Of a DNA stretch of 64,000 bases, positions 17,169 through 27,900 are shown in pieces; position 1 is the stretch's first letter; each line of letters starts with the position of its first letter. The position numbers and the translations under genes are program-made. This DNA is from Brevundimonas sp. (GTDB taxonomy: Bacteria > Pseudomonadota > Alphaproteobacteria > Caulobacterales > Caulobacteraceae), in NCBI RefSeq assembly GCF_027484365.1, contig NZ_JAIXTC010000010.1, positions 1 through 64,000 on the forward strand, in the 5' to 3' direction. The notes under the pieces are model-generated. The model was not told the DNA's origin, did not search any database, and saw only the letters and a list, made by a program, of their open reading frames with translations.

Positions 17169-18416
17169 CTATTCGGCCTTAACCGCCACATAGTCCTCGT
17201 CATCGTTCCGGGCCAGGCGAGCCGCCGACGGGTCGAAGATCCGGTTCAGCAAAAGCGCCACGAACAACACCAGGGCGAAGCCGGTTGCGAGGACGAAGCC
17301 ATACTGCGGGCCTCCGAACAGGTCGCTGACGGCCCCCATCGCCAATGGCGACACCACCGCGCTGATGCAGGTGAAGAACAGGATCACGCCCGCCACCGCT
17401 CCATGCTGGACCTTGGGGAAACAACTGATCCCCTTGGAGTTAAGGGTCGGATAGATCACCGACATGAACAGGCCGGACAACGGCAACAGCCAGACGGCCG
17501 CGCCCCGCCCCCCGACGAGTGCCCCGGCGAAACAGATCAGGATGGCCAGGCTGGACACCACCATGACCGTCGTCCAGGCGAACCGTCCGAGCAGCCACGC
17601 ACCAAGGAATCGACCTGCGGCGCGCAGCACGAAGAAGATCGACAGCGCATAGGTCGCGATCAGGATCGCCGGCCCGCGATAGTCGGCCAGAAGGGTGGGC
17701 ATCCAGACATAGATGGCCGTCTCGACCCCGACGTAGAGCATTGTGCCGAGACTGAAGGCCAGGGCGTACGGATTGCCCATCATGGCCAGGGTGGCCTTGA
17801 GATCCGCAGGCTTCTGCTGGCCGATGACGGGCCGCGGATAACGGACCGCGCTGGCGGTTGCGATCAACACAACGGCCAGCACCCCCGCGATGACGTAGAG
17901 CCACTTCCAGGATGCGCCGGACGCCAGGAGCGCGGCCACCACCGCCGGGCCGATTATGGCGCCCACTCCAAAGAAGCCCTCGACGGTATTCATTGTCGCG
18001 GTGTGGGATTTGGTCGACGTCGAAATGTCGCCGATCAAGGCCAGGGCGGCGGTCTTGAACAACCCGATCGCCACGCCCGACAGGAACAGGAGCATGACGA
18101 AGAAGCCGAAACTCTGGCCGACGGCGAAGAGGAATGCCGTCAAGGCGAACAGCGCCAGACCCAGAATGATGGCGCGCTTGCGGCCCAGACTGTCCGCCAG
18201 GAAGCCCAGCATCAGGCCCGCCAGGGCAATGCCGCTCATGGTTGAGTAGTGGAACGAGCCGGCCGCCGTCATGCCCAGGTCGAACTCCTGAATCACACGC
18301 GGAATGATCACGCCGACGGAGTCGGTCGTCATCGCGAACATCATGAACATCAGGTAGGTCAGGACCTTGATGACCCCGGTGTTGCCGGACCTATTCATCG
18401 CGCTGGCGGACGTCAT
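17169..18416 (-). CDS. suxC: MFS transporter, probable inner-membrane sucrose importer
   Basis: A 415-residue, 12-helix major facilitator protein. Helix 2-3 carries the family loop [12 protein letters not shown], and hydrophobic segments continue to the C-terminus. The ATG at 18416 was chosen for its strong GGAGGAAG ribosome site; it overlaps the end of the ROK kinase gene by 26 bases, so translation is coupled. Extra N-terminal residues of the longer frame are polar and overlap the kinase gene. It would carry sucrose from the periplasm to the cytoplasm for the amylosucrase. Substrate is inferred from context. Confidence 0.85.
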   Translation of the reverse strand: MTSASAMNRSGNTGVIKVLTYLMFMMFAMTTDSVGVIIPRVIQEFDLGMTAAGSFHYSTMSGIALAGLMLGFLADSLGRKRAIILGLALFALTAFLFAVGQSFGFFVMLLFLSGVAIGLFKTAALALIGDISTSTKSHTATMNTVEGFFGVGAIIGPAVVAALLASGASWKWLYVIAGVLAVVLIATASAVRYPRPVIGQQKPADLKATLAMMGNPYALAFSLGTMLYVGVETAIYVWMPTLLADYRGPAILIATYALSIFFVLRAAGRFLGAWLLGRFAWTTVMVVSSLAILICFAGALVGGRGAAVWLLPLSGLFMSVIYPTLNSKGISCFPKVQHGAVAGVILFFTCISAVVSPLAMGAVSDLFGGPQYGFVLATGFALVLFVALLLNRIFDPSAARLARNDDEDYVAVKAE

Positions 18417-19368
18417 CGTGATCTTCCTCCGGGCTGCCTTGGCTCGCCGGATGATCCGGGGCCTCGGTCGTTTGACTTGATGTTGAAAGGGCCTGGGCCA
18501 GGGCAATGGCACCGAGGACGCCGGATCGGTCACCAAGTGTGGGCGGGACCAGAAAGGCGCTGACGGCCTCGGGCGAGGCCAGGTGTGGCAGGTATCCGTT
18601 CAACGTCCGGGCCAGGCGCAATCGTGTCCCTGCCAGCACCGTCGCGTGACTTCCTACGCCTCCGCCGATGATGATCCGCTGAGGCGATGCGACCAGCGCG
18701 AGGGTCGCCATGGCCTGGGCCAGATAGTCGATCACAAGGTCCCAGACCGGGTGTTTGTCAGTGAGGGCTTCGCCCGGGCAACCGGTGCGGGCGGCAAGCG
18801 CGGGACCGCTGATGAGACCTTCCAGGCAATCACCGTGAAACGGACAGCATCCCTTGAACGGATCTCGCGCCGGGTCGCGGCAGACCTTGATGTGGCCAGC
18901 CTCCGGGTGAAGCGCCCCGTGCAACGGAGCCCCGTTGACGATCAGACCGACACCGACACCGGTTCCGACCGTGACATAAGCGAAGTCCGTCAGACCACGG
19001 GCGGCGCCCCACCGCCCCTCGCCCATCGCAGCGCCCGCGACATCGGTCTCGAAGGCGACAGGAACTCCGAAGGTGCGGGCCAGTCGAGGTCCGATGACGG
19101 CGCCGCTCCAGCCGGGCTTCGGAGTCGGCAGGATACAACCCCAGTCCGGCGACGAACGGTGCAGTCGGGCCGGTCCGAAGGTCGCCACACCGATCGCCTG
19201 AAGCGCCCCTGTCGTAGCGACCTGCGCGATCAGACGTTCCACCTTCTGCAGGGTTTCGTCCGGCGTCGTGGTCGGAATGCGTACCGGGTCGGTCAGGTCA
19301 TCCGGGCCGCTGCCGAAGGCGACCACCACCTTGGTGCCGCCCAGCTCCACGCCCGCGAAAACGCTCAT
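18391..19368 (-). CDS. ROK family fructokinase
   Basis: A 325-residue ROK-type sugar kinase. The ATP site [14 protein letters not shown] is at the N-terminus, the catalytic base is Asp109 in [11 protein letters not shown], and GTGVGVG follows at about 135. The zinc site is of the fructokinase type: His159 in EAGHIK and Cys175, His178 and Cys181 in [10 protein letters not shown]. It would phosphorylate the fructose set free by amylosucrase. Its ATG overlaps the suxB stop codon (ATGA), and suxC overlaps its 3' end, so suxB, this gene and suxC form one operon. The C-terminal 25 residues are polar and look like a tail. Confidence 0.88.
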   Translation of the reverse strand: MSVFAGVELGGTKVVVAFGSGPDDLTDPVRIPTTTPDETLQKVERLIAQVATTGALQAIGVATFGPARLHRSSPDWGCILPTPKPGWSGAVIGPRLARTFGVPVAFETDVAGAAMGEGRWGAARGLTDFAYVTVGTGVGVGLIVNGAPLHGALHPEAGHIKVCRDPARDPFKGCCPFHGDCLEGLISGPALAARTGCPGEALTDKHPVWDLVIDYLAQAMATLALVASPQRIIIGGGVGSHATVLAGTRLRLARTLNGYLPHLASPEAVSAFLVPPTLGDRSGVLGAIALAQALSTSSQTTEAPDHPASQGSPEEDHDDVRQRDE

Positions 19369-21191
19369 GACGCGACCAGCCAGCGAAAGCCGTAAGGTGG
19401 CAACCGATTGGAATCGCAGTCGCCGCCGGAAAGGGCCAGAACGTCCCGTGCGTCGGCAAAGCCTTGCGGCAGGGACAGGGAGACGGTGCGGTCGCTCATG
19501 TTCGCGACGACCAGGAGCCGCCGGGCTCCATCCTCACGCACGAATGCCAGCACGGCCGGGTCGCCCACGACGCAAGGCATGGCACGACCCGACACGCCCA
19601 GACTATTCAACGCTCGGACAGCCTCACCCAGCCGGACCATGGCGGCGAACAGCACCTGTTCGACCGACCCTTCCTGCTCCCGCCGTTTCGCCCTGGCCCA
19701 GTCCATCAAGGGGCGATGAAGCCATCGTCCGTCCACCGCCCGGAGAGGGTCTTCGGCAAACGCCTCGTCGTTCGTCAGGCCGATCTCATCGCCCATGTAG
19801 ATCAGAGGCCAACCGTCCAGGCCGTGGACAATGGCGTACAGCAGGATCAAACGCCGTGCCGGCAGTCCGGTGGGACAGGCGTCATCCTCCAGGCCGGCGA
19901 GCGAGGCTGCCATGCCATTGGTCGAGGGCACTCCCCCTGCGGCCGTCTGAAACGCCCGGCCGTTCGCGAAGCTCTCGCCCTCGCCGTCATAGAAGCGTGA
20001 CCACCGGTCGAGGTCCTGCGGGGACGCATAGTCAGCCAGCGCGTTCCAGATCAGGTCGTCGTGACAACGGACGTAATTCAGCCAGTTGGCGCCGTCCGGC
20101 CGGGCTGAAGCCGCCGCAATCAGCTTGGTGGCGATCCCCGCGTCGCCGTCGGCCAGGGCGCCCCAGAGCGCGGTCATGACGCCATTGCTGTAGGCGAGAT
20201 CGCATCCCGGCGCCTGACGGCCAAAAAATGGAAGCACATCGTCGAGGCCCTCGATCGCCTCGGCAATCAGGATGACGGAAGGGTCGACGATGGACAGAGC
20301 CGCACGCCATGCCTCGACAATCCAATAGACCTCGGGCTGATTGCGGCAGGTCGTGCCACGTCGCTTCCAGAGGAAGGGCGCGCTGTCCAGTCGGAACCCC
20401 TGGACCCCCTTGCCAGCGAGGTGGAGAAGCACTTCCAGCATCTCTGCGAACACAGCCGGGTTGGCGTAATTCAGATCCCACTGAAACGGGTAGAAGGTGG
20501 TCCAGACATGGCCGCCCATCTCGGCGTCTGGCGTGAAGCTGCCTGGCGCCGTGTCAGGAAAGACGTCGATCAGATCACTCTCCCAGGCCGCGACGTCAGC
20601 TGGGTCCTCAAGGGTGATATAGTAGTCGCGGTACTTCGGATCTCCTGCGCGCGCCGCCTCGGCCCAAGCGTGTTCGCGTGCCGTGTGATTGCAGACGACG
20701 TCAAGGATCACCCCGATCCCGGAGCCCTGAAGGTCCCTCGCCAAAGCCTCCAATCCGTCCATGTCACCCAGACGAGGATCGATCTGACGGTAGTCCTGGA
20801 CCGCAAAACCGCCGTCGCTGTCGCCGGGCCGCGGCTGCAGGATCGGAAGGGGATGCAGCCACCGCACGCCGAGCGACTTCAGGTACTCCGCGTGATCGGC
20901 GATGCCTGCGAGCGTGCCGTCGAAGCGATCGACGTAGAAGGTATAGACGACCTGCCCGGACGCTTCCCGCCGGTCCGGCCCTGCTTCGCATGTCTCATCC
21001 GGAGCCGACAAACCGGGCCGACGCGACATCAGGTGCCGAAGCAGGCTCGCCTCGATGCCGGCCTGTAGGTCCTCGAATCCCGGGTGATCGCCATAAAGGC
21101 CGGTCAGCCTGGCTTGGAGAATCTCCCACGGTTTCCCCCAAGCGATCCTTGTCGCCTCGCGATCATCAGGGGCCTGGGCTTCAATCGTCAT
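19365..21191 (-). CDS. suxB: Amylosucrase (GH13_4)
   Basis: A 608-residue alpha-amylase superfamily enzyme of amylosucrase length. It splits sucrose, transferring glucose to a growing alpha-glucan and releasing fructose. Catalytic residues are in place: nucleophile Asp269 in [11 protein letters not shown], acid/base Glu311 in [11 protein letters not shown] and the His377-Asp378 pair in NYVRCHDD. The amylosucrase-type helical N-terminal domain and the [12 protein letters not shown] segment after the nucleophile are present. No signal peptide is seen, so it acts in the cytoplasm. A related sucrose hydrolase function, as in Xanthomonas SuxB, is possible. The SuxR-type palindrome lies 57-70 bases upstream. 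Confidence 0.88.
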   Translation of the reverse strand: MTIEAQAPDDREATRIAWGKPWEILQARLTGLYGDHPGFEDLQAGIEASLLRHLMSRRPGLSAPDETCEAGPDRREASGQVVYTFYVDRFDGTLAGIADHAEYLKSLGVRWLHPLPILQPRPGDSDGGFAVQDYRQIDPRLGDMDGLEALARDLQGSGIGVILDVVCNHTAREHAWAEAARAGDPKYRDYYITLEDPADVAAWESDLIDVFPDTAPGSFTPDAEMGGHVWTTFYPFQWDLNYANPAVFAEMLEVLLHLAGKGVQGFRLDSAPFLWKRRGTTCRNQPEVYWIVEAWRAALSIVDPSVILIAEAIEGLDDVLPFFGRQAPGCDLAYSNGVMTALWGALADGDAGIATKLIAAASARPDGANWLNYVRCHDDLIWNALADYASPQDLDRWSRFYDGEGESFANGRAFQTAAGGVPSTNGMAASLAGLEDDACPTGLPARRLILLYAIVHGLDGWPLIYMGDEIGLTNDEAFAEDPLRAVDGRWLHRPLMDWARAKRREQEGSVEQVLFAAMVRLGEAVRALNSLGVSGRAMPCVVGDPAVLAFVREDGARRLLVVANMSDRTVSLSLPQGFADARDVLALSGGDCDSNRLPPYGFRWLVAS

Positions 21192-21247
21192 GGGGCGGGG
21201 TTCGACGTTCAGACGGAAGCCGACGTTAGCACCGTCGCGAGCGTAGA

Positions 21248-21261
21248 TGCAATCGATTGCA
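21248..21261. promoter_or_regulatory. Palindromic LacI-type operator upstream of suxB
   Basis: TGCAATCGATTGCA is a perfect 14-base palindrome, identical to the one before suxA (13499-13512). It lies 57 bases upstream of the suxB start on the minus strand. Only one copy is seen here, against a tandem pair at suxA. Confidence 0.72.
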
Positions 21262-21313
21262 TAGTCACCTGTCGTACCCCGCGTGATTGTTCGGCGCCGC
21301 CCTAAGAGTCCAG

Positions 21314-22126
21314 GGCGCTGTCAGGCTACCTTGCCCAAGGCGCGATGCGCCCTACCTGGGCTCGATCTGACAACCGCAGCCGCCAAGCGGAATCGGTTTC
21401 GTCCCGGAAAAGCCGAAGGGTTGGTCTGGTGATCAGATTGCGCTGGACGTTGAAAGTTTAGCGGATCGCCGCCTGGTTGGTGAGAACTCTCTGGGCTGAC
21501 GCTTGTGATTTGAACCGCTGATGCTGTCGCTCTCGTCGTCGGATCGGCAGGCGGGAGTTCTCCGCCCGATTGGTCTCCCGAATCCGACCCGGCCCGTGCA
21601 GATGCCTCAGATCCAGCTGATCCAGAGCCGCGCCCTAGGAGGCCAAGCCGTCCGTCGTGATCGCCTGAGGCTCGATCGGCGGGTTGTTTAGCAGACGTCG
21701 GAGAAGCCTCAATGCGGCCTCCGTATCCCGCCGGCCCTGGACCAGGATGTCCAGGACCTCGCCTTCATCGTCCACTACGCGCCACAGATACATCCGCTTT
21801 CCGCCGATCCAGCAGACCATTTCGTCAAGATTCCAGCGGGGCGAGGGCGCGGGACGTCGACGCTTCAGCCGCCTCGCGATCAACGGACCGAACTTGATCG
21901 TCCACCAGGGGATCGCCTCTTGGCTGACGTCGATCCCGCGTTACGCCAGCAGCTCCTCAATGTCACAAAGACCGAGGCTGAAGCGGACGTAGGGTCAGAC
22001 GGCACGGCGGATCACAGCTGCCGGGAACCGGCGGTGTCTGAACGAAATCAGCTTCACGAAACATGACCCCCGTAAGGGGCTTGGCTGTCCTCTCTGGAGA
22101 CGGGTTAGCGTCAGACTGCCGGCATC
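21314..22126 (-). mobile_element. IS6-family insertion sequence, decayed copy
   Basis: An 813-base stretch aligned end to end with the intact element at 12488. The left end GGCGCTGTCAGGCTACC at 21314 matches the intact left end at most positions. The right end near 22126 has drifted further. The internal sequence is recognisable but mutated throughout. It has the same orientation as the intact copy, so the pair encloses 13300-21313, which is exactly the sucrose locus. The right boundary is estimated by alignment to the intact copy. Confidence 0.72.
21366..22057 (-). pseudogene. Decayed IS6-family transposase
   Basis: Compared with the intact transposase, the start has become GTG (22057) and an early Trp codon has turned into TGA. 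Frame breaks and further stop codons follow. The middle survives as an open stretch at 21635-21883 with WNLDEMVCWIGGKRMYL and AITTDGLAS, which are the first two DDE aspartates. The protein cannot be made. The divergence suggests an old insertion. Confidence 0.82.
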
Positions 22127-22216
22127 GGTGACCATCACCGACTGCCCCTGAGCGCATGACGACTGCAGTGGATTGCCCGGACACGCTTATCGGAGCCCGG
22201 GCAAACGAAGCGGGGC

Positions 22217-23068
22217 TCAGGCAGCAAAGCTGGCCCTTATCTCGGCAGCGACGGTCACGGCGTTCTCGTCGAGGACGAAGTGGCCGGCATCGAGCCAGAC
22301 CAGCCTGGCCTGCGGGAGATCGGCGAGGAACGCTTCAGCGCCGGCAGGCACGAAGAAGGGATCACGCCTGCCCCATACGATTAGCGTCTTCGGCCTGTGC
22401 GCCCGGAACGCCTCGTGCCAGCTGTCATACAGCGCGACGTTCGTTTTGTAGTTTTCCAGCAGGTTCAGATGCGCGGCATCGTGACCGGGCCGGTCAAGTA
22501 GCGCCTGATCGTGCGTCCAGTTGTCCGGGCTGATCGCCTCAACATTCTGTGCACCGACTTGATACTGGAACTTCGTCGTTTCGGCAGCGAGGAACGCACG
22601 GGCGCCCGCTTCGCTCGCGGCGTCGCGCTTTTCCCACAGGGGCAGGAAGATCTGGGCCGGCATTTCACCCACGCCGGCCATGTAGGCGTTCGTGTTCTGG
22701 ATCACGAAGCCGGTTACGGCCTGCGGATTGCGCGTGAACAACCGGAAGCCGACCGGGCCGCCGAAATCCTGCATGTAGAGGATGTAGGAGGTCAGCCCCA
22801 GATGACTGATCAGACCGGCGACATGATCGGTCAGGGTGTCGAAGCTGTAGTCGAACTCATCAGCGGACGGCGCATCTGACTGGCCGAAACCGATATAGTC
22901 GGGAGCGATCACGTGGAAGCTGTCCGCCAGCAGCGGGATCAGGTTGCGGAACATGAAGCTGCTGGTGGGAAAGCCGTGCAGCAGGATGAGGGTCGGCAGG
23001 GCCGGGTCGCCCGCTTCGCGATAGAAGACCTGGCGATCATTGATGGTGACGAATTTGTGGAGAGTCAT
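22217..23068 (-). CDS. Alpha/beta hydrolase, haloalkane dehalogenase/epoxide hydrolase-like
   Basis: A 283-residue alpha/beta-hydrolase. The oxyanion motif HGFPTSS is at 31-37. The nucleophile is aspartate, Asp101 in YMQDFGGPVG, which is the type used by haloalkane dehalogenases, fluoroacetate dehalogenases and epoxide hydrolases rather than esterases. Asp236 in WGRRDPFF and His263 in DAGHFVLDE complete the triad. The ATG at 23068 gives a family-like start. It lies 111 bases downstream of the AhpD-like gene on the same strand, both divergent from a LysR regulator. The natural substrate is unknown. Confidence 0.85.
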   Translation of the reverse strand: MTLHKFVTINDRQVFYREAGDPALPTLILLHGFPTSSFMFRNLIPLLADSFHVIAPDYIGFGQSDAPSADEFDYSFDTLTDHVAGLISHLGLTSYILYMQDFGGPVGFRLFTRNPQAVTGFVIQNTNAYMAGVGEMPAQIFLPLWEKRDAASEAGARAFLAAETTKFQYQVGAQNVEAISPDNWTHDQALLDRPGHDAAHLNLLENYKTNVALYDSWHEAFRAHRPKTLIVWGRRDPFFVPAGAEAFLADLPQARLVWLDAGHFVLDENAVTVAAEIRASFAA

Positions 23069-23179
23069 GACGAGGGTCCATTGTTTTGGCGGGGGGCTGG
23101 AGCGAGGTGGCGGGCGCTGGGGAAGGATCCGGGGCCGGTACCCGCCGAAGTCGTCAACCCTGGCTGCGGGCAAGGCCGA

Positions 23180-23731
23180 TCAGGCGGCCTTGCGGGCGGT
23201 CACGATCGGGAAGTCGATGTCGGTCTGGAAGACGTTGTTGAAGTAGTTGGTCCAGACATTGAGCGCGACGTGCTGGACAATCTCGATGATCTGCGCGTCG
23301 GTGTAACCGGCGACCTTGACCGCGGTGAAATCGGCATCGGCCAGGCGCCCGCGCTCGCGCACCACCTTGGCGGCAAAGCGGACAGCGGCGTCGGCCTTGG
23401 GGTCGTTCGAGCCACCGCTCCGGTTGGCCGTGATCTCGGCATCGTCGAGCCTGGCGAGGTTGCGGCCGAGGTAGGTGTGCGCCGAGAGGCAGTAGTCGCA
23501 GCCATTGACCTCTGCGACGGCAAGCGCGATCCGCTCGCGAGTGGCGGCGGGCAGGTCACCCTTGCCGAGCGCACCCGACAGGCCGAGATAGCCTTCGAGG
23601 GCCTGCGGGCTTACGGCAACCGCGCGGAACAGGTTGGGGACCGAGCCGAGCTGACTGGCGACGGCATCGAGGAGCGGACGCGAGGCTTCAGGAGCGTCGC
23701 CGACAGTAGCGGGAATGGAGATACGGGTCAT
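23180..23731 (-). CDS. AhpD-like carboxymuconolactone decarboxylase family protein
   Basis: A 183-residue protein with the AhpD core: CDYCLSAHTYLGR contains the CxxC pair and following His of alkylhydroperoxidase-type members. The helical repeat after it (DAAVRFAAKVVRERG, DAQIIEIVQHVALNVWTNYFNNV) matches the family. It probably works as a peroxidase with a thioredoxin-like partner or in detoxification. The ATG at 23731 avoids a proline-rich upstream extension. It is divergent from the LysR gene at 23859 and is the promoter-proximal gene before the hydrolase. Confidence 0.86.
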   Translation of the reverse strand: MTRISIPATVGDAPEASRPLLDAVASQLGSVPNLFRAVAVSPQALEGYLGLSGALGKGDLPAATRERIALAVAEVNGCDYCLSAHTYLGRNLARLDDAEITANRSGGSNDPKADAAVRFAAKVVRERGRLADADFTAVKVAGYTDAQIIEIVQHVALNVWTNYFNNVFQTDIDFPIVTARKAA

Positions 23732-23858
23732 TGATCGGGTTCCTTCGGCCGGACCCGGGGGTTGGGGGTCGGTCCGGCGAAGGGACAAATGGCTTGTTTC
23801 GTTTTTTACCAGTAGTCGCTAAAATCGAGAAGCAGACTTCCAGAATTCGAAAGATTCA

Positions 23859-24806
23859 ATGGACCGCTTTGAAGCCATGCGGACCCTGCTCGCAGCGGTC
23901 GACGGCGGCAGCCTGTCGGCGGCATCGCGCGCGCTCAATACGCCGCTGCCGACGGTCAGCCGCCGCGTTTCCGACCTGGAGGCCCATCTCGGTGCGCAGC
24001 TCCTGGTGCGCACCAGTCGCAAGCTGATCCTGACTGAAGCTGGGGAAGTCTTTGTCGCGAGCGCGCGGCGCATCATCGACGAGCTCGGCGAAGCCGAACG
24101 GTCCGCGTCCGGCGAGTATCGCGAACCGCGGGGCGAACTGATCGTAACGGCGCCGATCCTGTTCGGCCGCCTCCACATCGCTCCGATCGTGCACGACTTT
24201 CTCGCCGTCTATCCGCAGGTCAGCGTCCGGCTGGTGCTGTCCGACTCGGTTATCGACATGGTCGAGGCGCATGTGGATGTCGCCGTGCGTATCGGCCGGT
24301 TGCCCAATAGTGATCTGGTCGCACGGACCTCGGGCCATATCCGCTGGGTGCTTTGCGCAAGTCCTGACTATCTTGCCCAACGGGGTGAGCCGGCAAAGCC
24401 CGAAGACCTCTCCGGCCATGATTGCATTGCCTTTGAAGGGCTGCAGACCTACCGCAACTGGTCGGTCGGTAGCGGATCGTCTGCGCGCACGGTCCAGATC
24501 CGACCGCGCTTCTCGGTCAATACCGCTGCGGCCGTGGTCGAGGGCGCTGCGGCAGGGCTCGGCATCGCACGCGTGCTTTCCTATCAGGCGGCGGACGCGA
24601 TCAGGAATGGACGCGTCCGGACCGTACTTCGCGACTGCGTCGCTGATCTGATCCCGGTCAGCCTCGTCCATCAGCCACAACGCGTTCAACCCCTGAAGCG
24701 GCGCGCATTCCTGGATTTTGCCGCTCCGCGTCTGGCCATCGCGCTCGACGAGATAGAGCGGGCCATTGAACCGGTCCAGCCGGCCCCGTCAGTCCGAACC
24801 GACTGA
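23859..24806 (+). CDS. LysR family transcriptional regulator
   Basis: A 315-residue LysR regulator. The winged helix-turn-helix spans residues about 2-60 (MRTLLAAVDGGSLSAASRAL, LPTVSRRVSDLEAHLG), and the effector domain follows with the PLQRRAF-type basic end (VQPLKRRAFLDF). It belongs to the large AaeR/DsdC-like group by its N-terminus. It is divergent from the AhpD-like and hydrolase genes across 127 bases and probably controls them. Confidence 0.9.
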   Translation: MDRFEAMRTLLAAVDGGSLSAASRALNTPLPTVSRRVSDLEAHLGAQLLVRTSRKLILTEAGEVFVASARRIIDELGEAERSASGEYREPRGELIVTAPILFGRLHIAPIVHDFLAVYPQVSVRLVLSDSVIDMVEAHVDVAVRIGRLPNSDLVARTSGHIRWVLCASPDYLAQRGEPAKPEDLSGHDCIAFEGLQTYRNWSVGSGSSARTVQIRPRFSVNTAAAVVEGAAAGLGIARVLSYQAADAIRNGRVRTVLRDCVADLIPVSLVHQPQRVQPLKRRAFLDFAAPRLAIALDEIERAIEPVQPAPSVRTD

Positions 24807-24924
24807 TCGTCTCTCGTTTCGACAGAGACTTGTGCTTCTTTCGAGAGGCCGATGCCCATCCAGGCCCCAGTCTGCGAAAACGGCACGACGCGTTCCCGTG
24901 TCTCACGGTCCGGCCTATCCAGCG

Positions 24925-27900
24925 TCAGAAGCGGAAGCTGGCGCGCAAAAGCATGCTGTAGCGCACATAGTCTTCCAGGAGTTGAGCATCGGCCGACAGC
25001 GTTAACAGCCCCATCGCATTCCCGACTGACAGACCAAAGCCCAGCAGCGGCCCGCCGCCGCTGATGACATCGCTTTGAAGGCTGAATTCGGATCCGCCGC
25101 TGACGTATCGCGCTATGGTCTCGCCGGCGTCGTAGGACAGGGTCTGTTTCCAGCCGAGGCGCACCTCCGGTCGCAGCCATTCGTTCTCGCCAAACCCATA
25201 GCCGAGGTTCAGCACCGCTACCGCGTTGGCGAGTGAGCCGTCACGGCCGCTGATCTCAAGATCGAAACTGTCGCCGCCTCCGGATTCGGATCGCGAGCCC
25301 TCCCGCAGAGAGAACAGCTCGGCATAGGCCTCCGGTCGCACGGTCAACCGGCCGAATTTGCGCTCATATGAACCGCCCGCGGCCAACGAGAGGGTGAAAC
25401 CGTTCCACTCCGCCTCGTTCTCGATCCTGATCGTCTCGTCGACCAGGGTCCGCACCGACTTGAAGGTCGCGTAGCCTGCGGCGGCGCGCGCCCAGGTGTT
25501 CCAGCCACCGCCCTGGGCCCGCCAGTAAAGTCCCATCTCGATCAGGCTGGCCGACAGGACCTCCTCCGCCTCGGATTCCGGATCCTGGAGGTCCGACGAG
25601 GTCACGGCGAAGGAGGTGCCGATCACGCCGGACGCCGTCCCCTTTTCATAGCCACCCGCGACCCCGAATCCTTCGGAGCGGAAGCCATAGGTCTCGGTCC
25701 GGTCCTTGTCGGCGTAGAAGTTGATCTCCTGTGCCCAGCCGCTGACCTCGCCCGGGGCCAGGCTGGCGTTGCGGCCCGCCAGGGCGCGCGTGACAGCATC
25801 GACGCCGCTGGCCAACGACGTGAGGGTTCCGCCCGAATGGTCGGGCAGGGTCTGTTCATACAGATTGATGAAGTCCTCGCGCGATTCGAGCGCAAGGAAG
25901 GCGTCGCGCACATCCTCATCCCGGTCGAGCGCGTCGTAGAAGGCTGCAAAGCCTGCCGTCTCTACGCCTGAGAAGCCAATCTCCGCGGTCGTGCGACGGC
26001 GCACATCGACGTTGATGGCGTTCAGTGCTTGATCGACCGAGAATTCCGCAACGACCAGATAGGGCGCTGTCTCTTGCGCCAGCCGCCCGGCCGCCGATCC
26101 GTAAACGAGGCTTCCTGCCGTCACGATCGTATAGCGGGCGTCCTCGCGCACCAGGGACGTCAGTCGTACCCCGAGGGCCGACGTGTCGGCGAAGGCGGCC
26201 GTGCCCGCTACGGCGAACCCGCCCGCAGTCCCGGCGCGGGGATCGATCGAGACGATGAGCTCCGACCCGCTTCCCAGCGACAGCGAGGAGACGGCGAGCG
26301 CCTGTGCCTGACGGACGTCCAGCGTGCCGTTCTCCACCGCGATGTCCAGTCGCCCGTCCGAGTCGGTCAGGGCTCCGCGATAGATCGCGCTACCGGTGAT
26401 CGAAAGCCGGTCTTCTCCGGCGCCGAACGACACGTCGCCCTGGACCGTGCCGTTGCGGATATCCAGCGTATCAGCGCCGGACCCGAGCAGGATTTCGCCG
26501 GAGATCACCGATTCGTCGTAGTCGTAGACGCCGTCATTATCGTCGTCGTTGTCCTCGTCATCCTCCCCATCCGGCGTGCCGTCGCCATCGTCGTCGGGGT
26601 CCTCGTCGTCATAGAGGTCGTCGCCATCGTAGTCGGTGTTGGTCTGGTCCGAGGCCGCGCTCTGAATGATGGTGACGCCGGTCGTATTGGCGGCGAGGTC
26701 GAGTGCGATCTCCCGCCCGGTCTGGACCTCATCGCCAGCGTCTTCGTTGTCGTCATCGACGTCGTTGAGATCATCCGTCTCGACGATCGTGCCGTAGATC
26801 GTTCCGGTGTTTTCTATCCGCGTCAGACTTCCCGAGAGATCGCGGACCGCCACCGCCTCTCCCGCTTCGCCGCTGATGACCCCAGCGATTGCGCCGCTGT
26901 TGGTGAGTGTCGTGACCGATGCGCCGGAGCCGATCAGGAGGGCTACCGCGCTGTCGAGACCCTCAGTGGTTGCGCTGGCCTGGAGCGTCCCGTCGTTGCG
27001 CAGCGTCCGGACTGTCGCACCGGAACCGATCGCCACTGCAGTCGCGGACGCCTCCCGGGCCGACGCCGCGATGGTGTTGTCGTTGCGGAGCCCTCCCGCC
27101 AGGGTCACGGTCCGGTCGCCGAGCCCCCCGATCCGCAGGGCCGTCGCGGCGATGTCATCATAGATGCCGGCGGCCGAGATCGACCCCTCGTTGATCAGGC
27201 CAAAGGCGTGGTCGCCGGTCCCGACCGCGCCGAGCGTCACATCAGCCGTGGCCGAGCCGATGACCATGGCCGGTGACCCGCCGTAGGTCGTGATCGAGGC
27301 GCTTCCCTCATTCTCGTCGAGAATGGAATCGCCGTCGAAGTCGTCATCGTCCTCGTTCTTTATGCCGTCGCCGTCATCGTCCTCCTCGCCATCCTCGACG
27401 CCGTCGTTGTCGGCGTCGTCCTCATCGCCGCCACCGGCCTCATAGACCGGGGCGGCGCCCAGCAGCACGCCTCCGGCCACATTCGCAGAAACGACCAGGG
27501 CCGATCCGCCCTGAAGGAGATCGTCGGCGTCCAGATCCTCAAGATAAAGAGTGTCGTCGGACAGTTCGATATCGGCACGATCCTCCTCCTCAAACTCGGT
27601 CAATGAAGTCGGACGGGACGTGTAGCGATATCCATAGCTGGTGATCCCTGACTGGATCTGCAGTCGACCGCCGATGTCGCCTTCGACCGAGACGCCCACG
27701 GCGTTCTCGCCATTCGCCGACACCGAGGCCCCGCTGAGCAACACGCCGCCGGACACATCGCCCGTCAATCGAACCCCCCATGTGTCGTCGCCGACGACAG
27801 AAATGGAGCCGTACAGGTCAATCCGTCCGTCCAGGTCGGACTCAAGCGAGAGACCGAAAGACTCCTCGCCTTCCACATAGATGCTGCCCGTATCCGCGAT

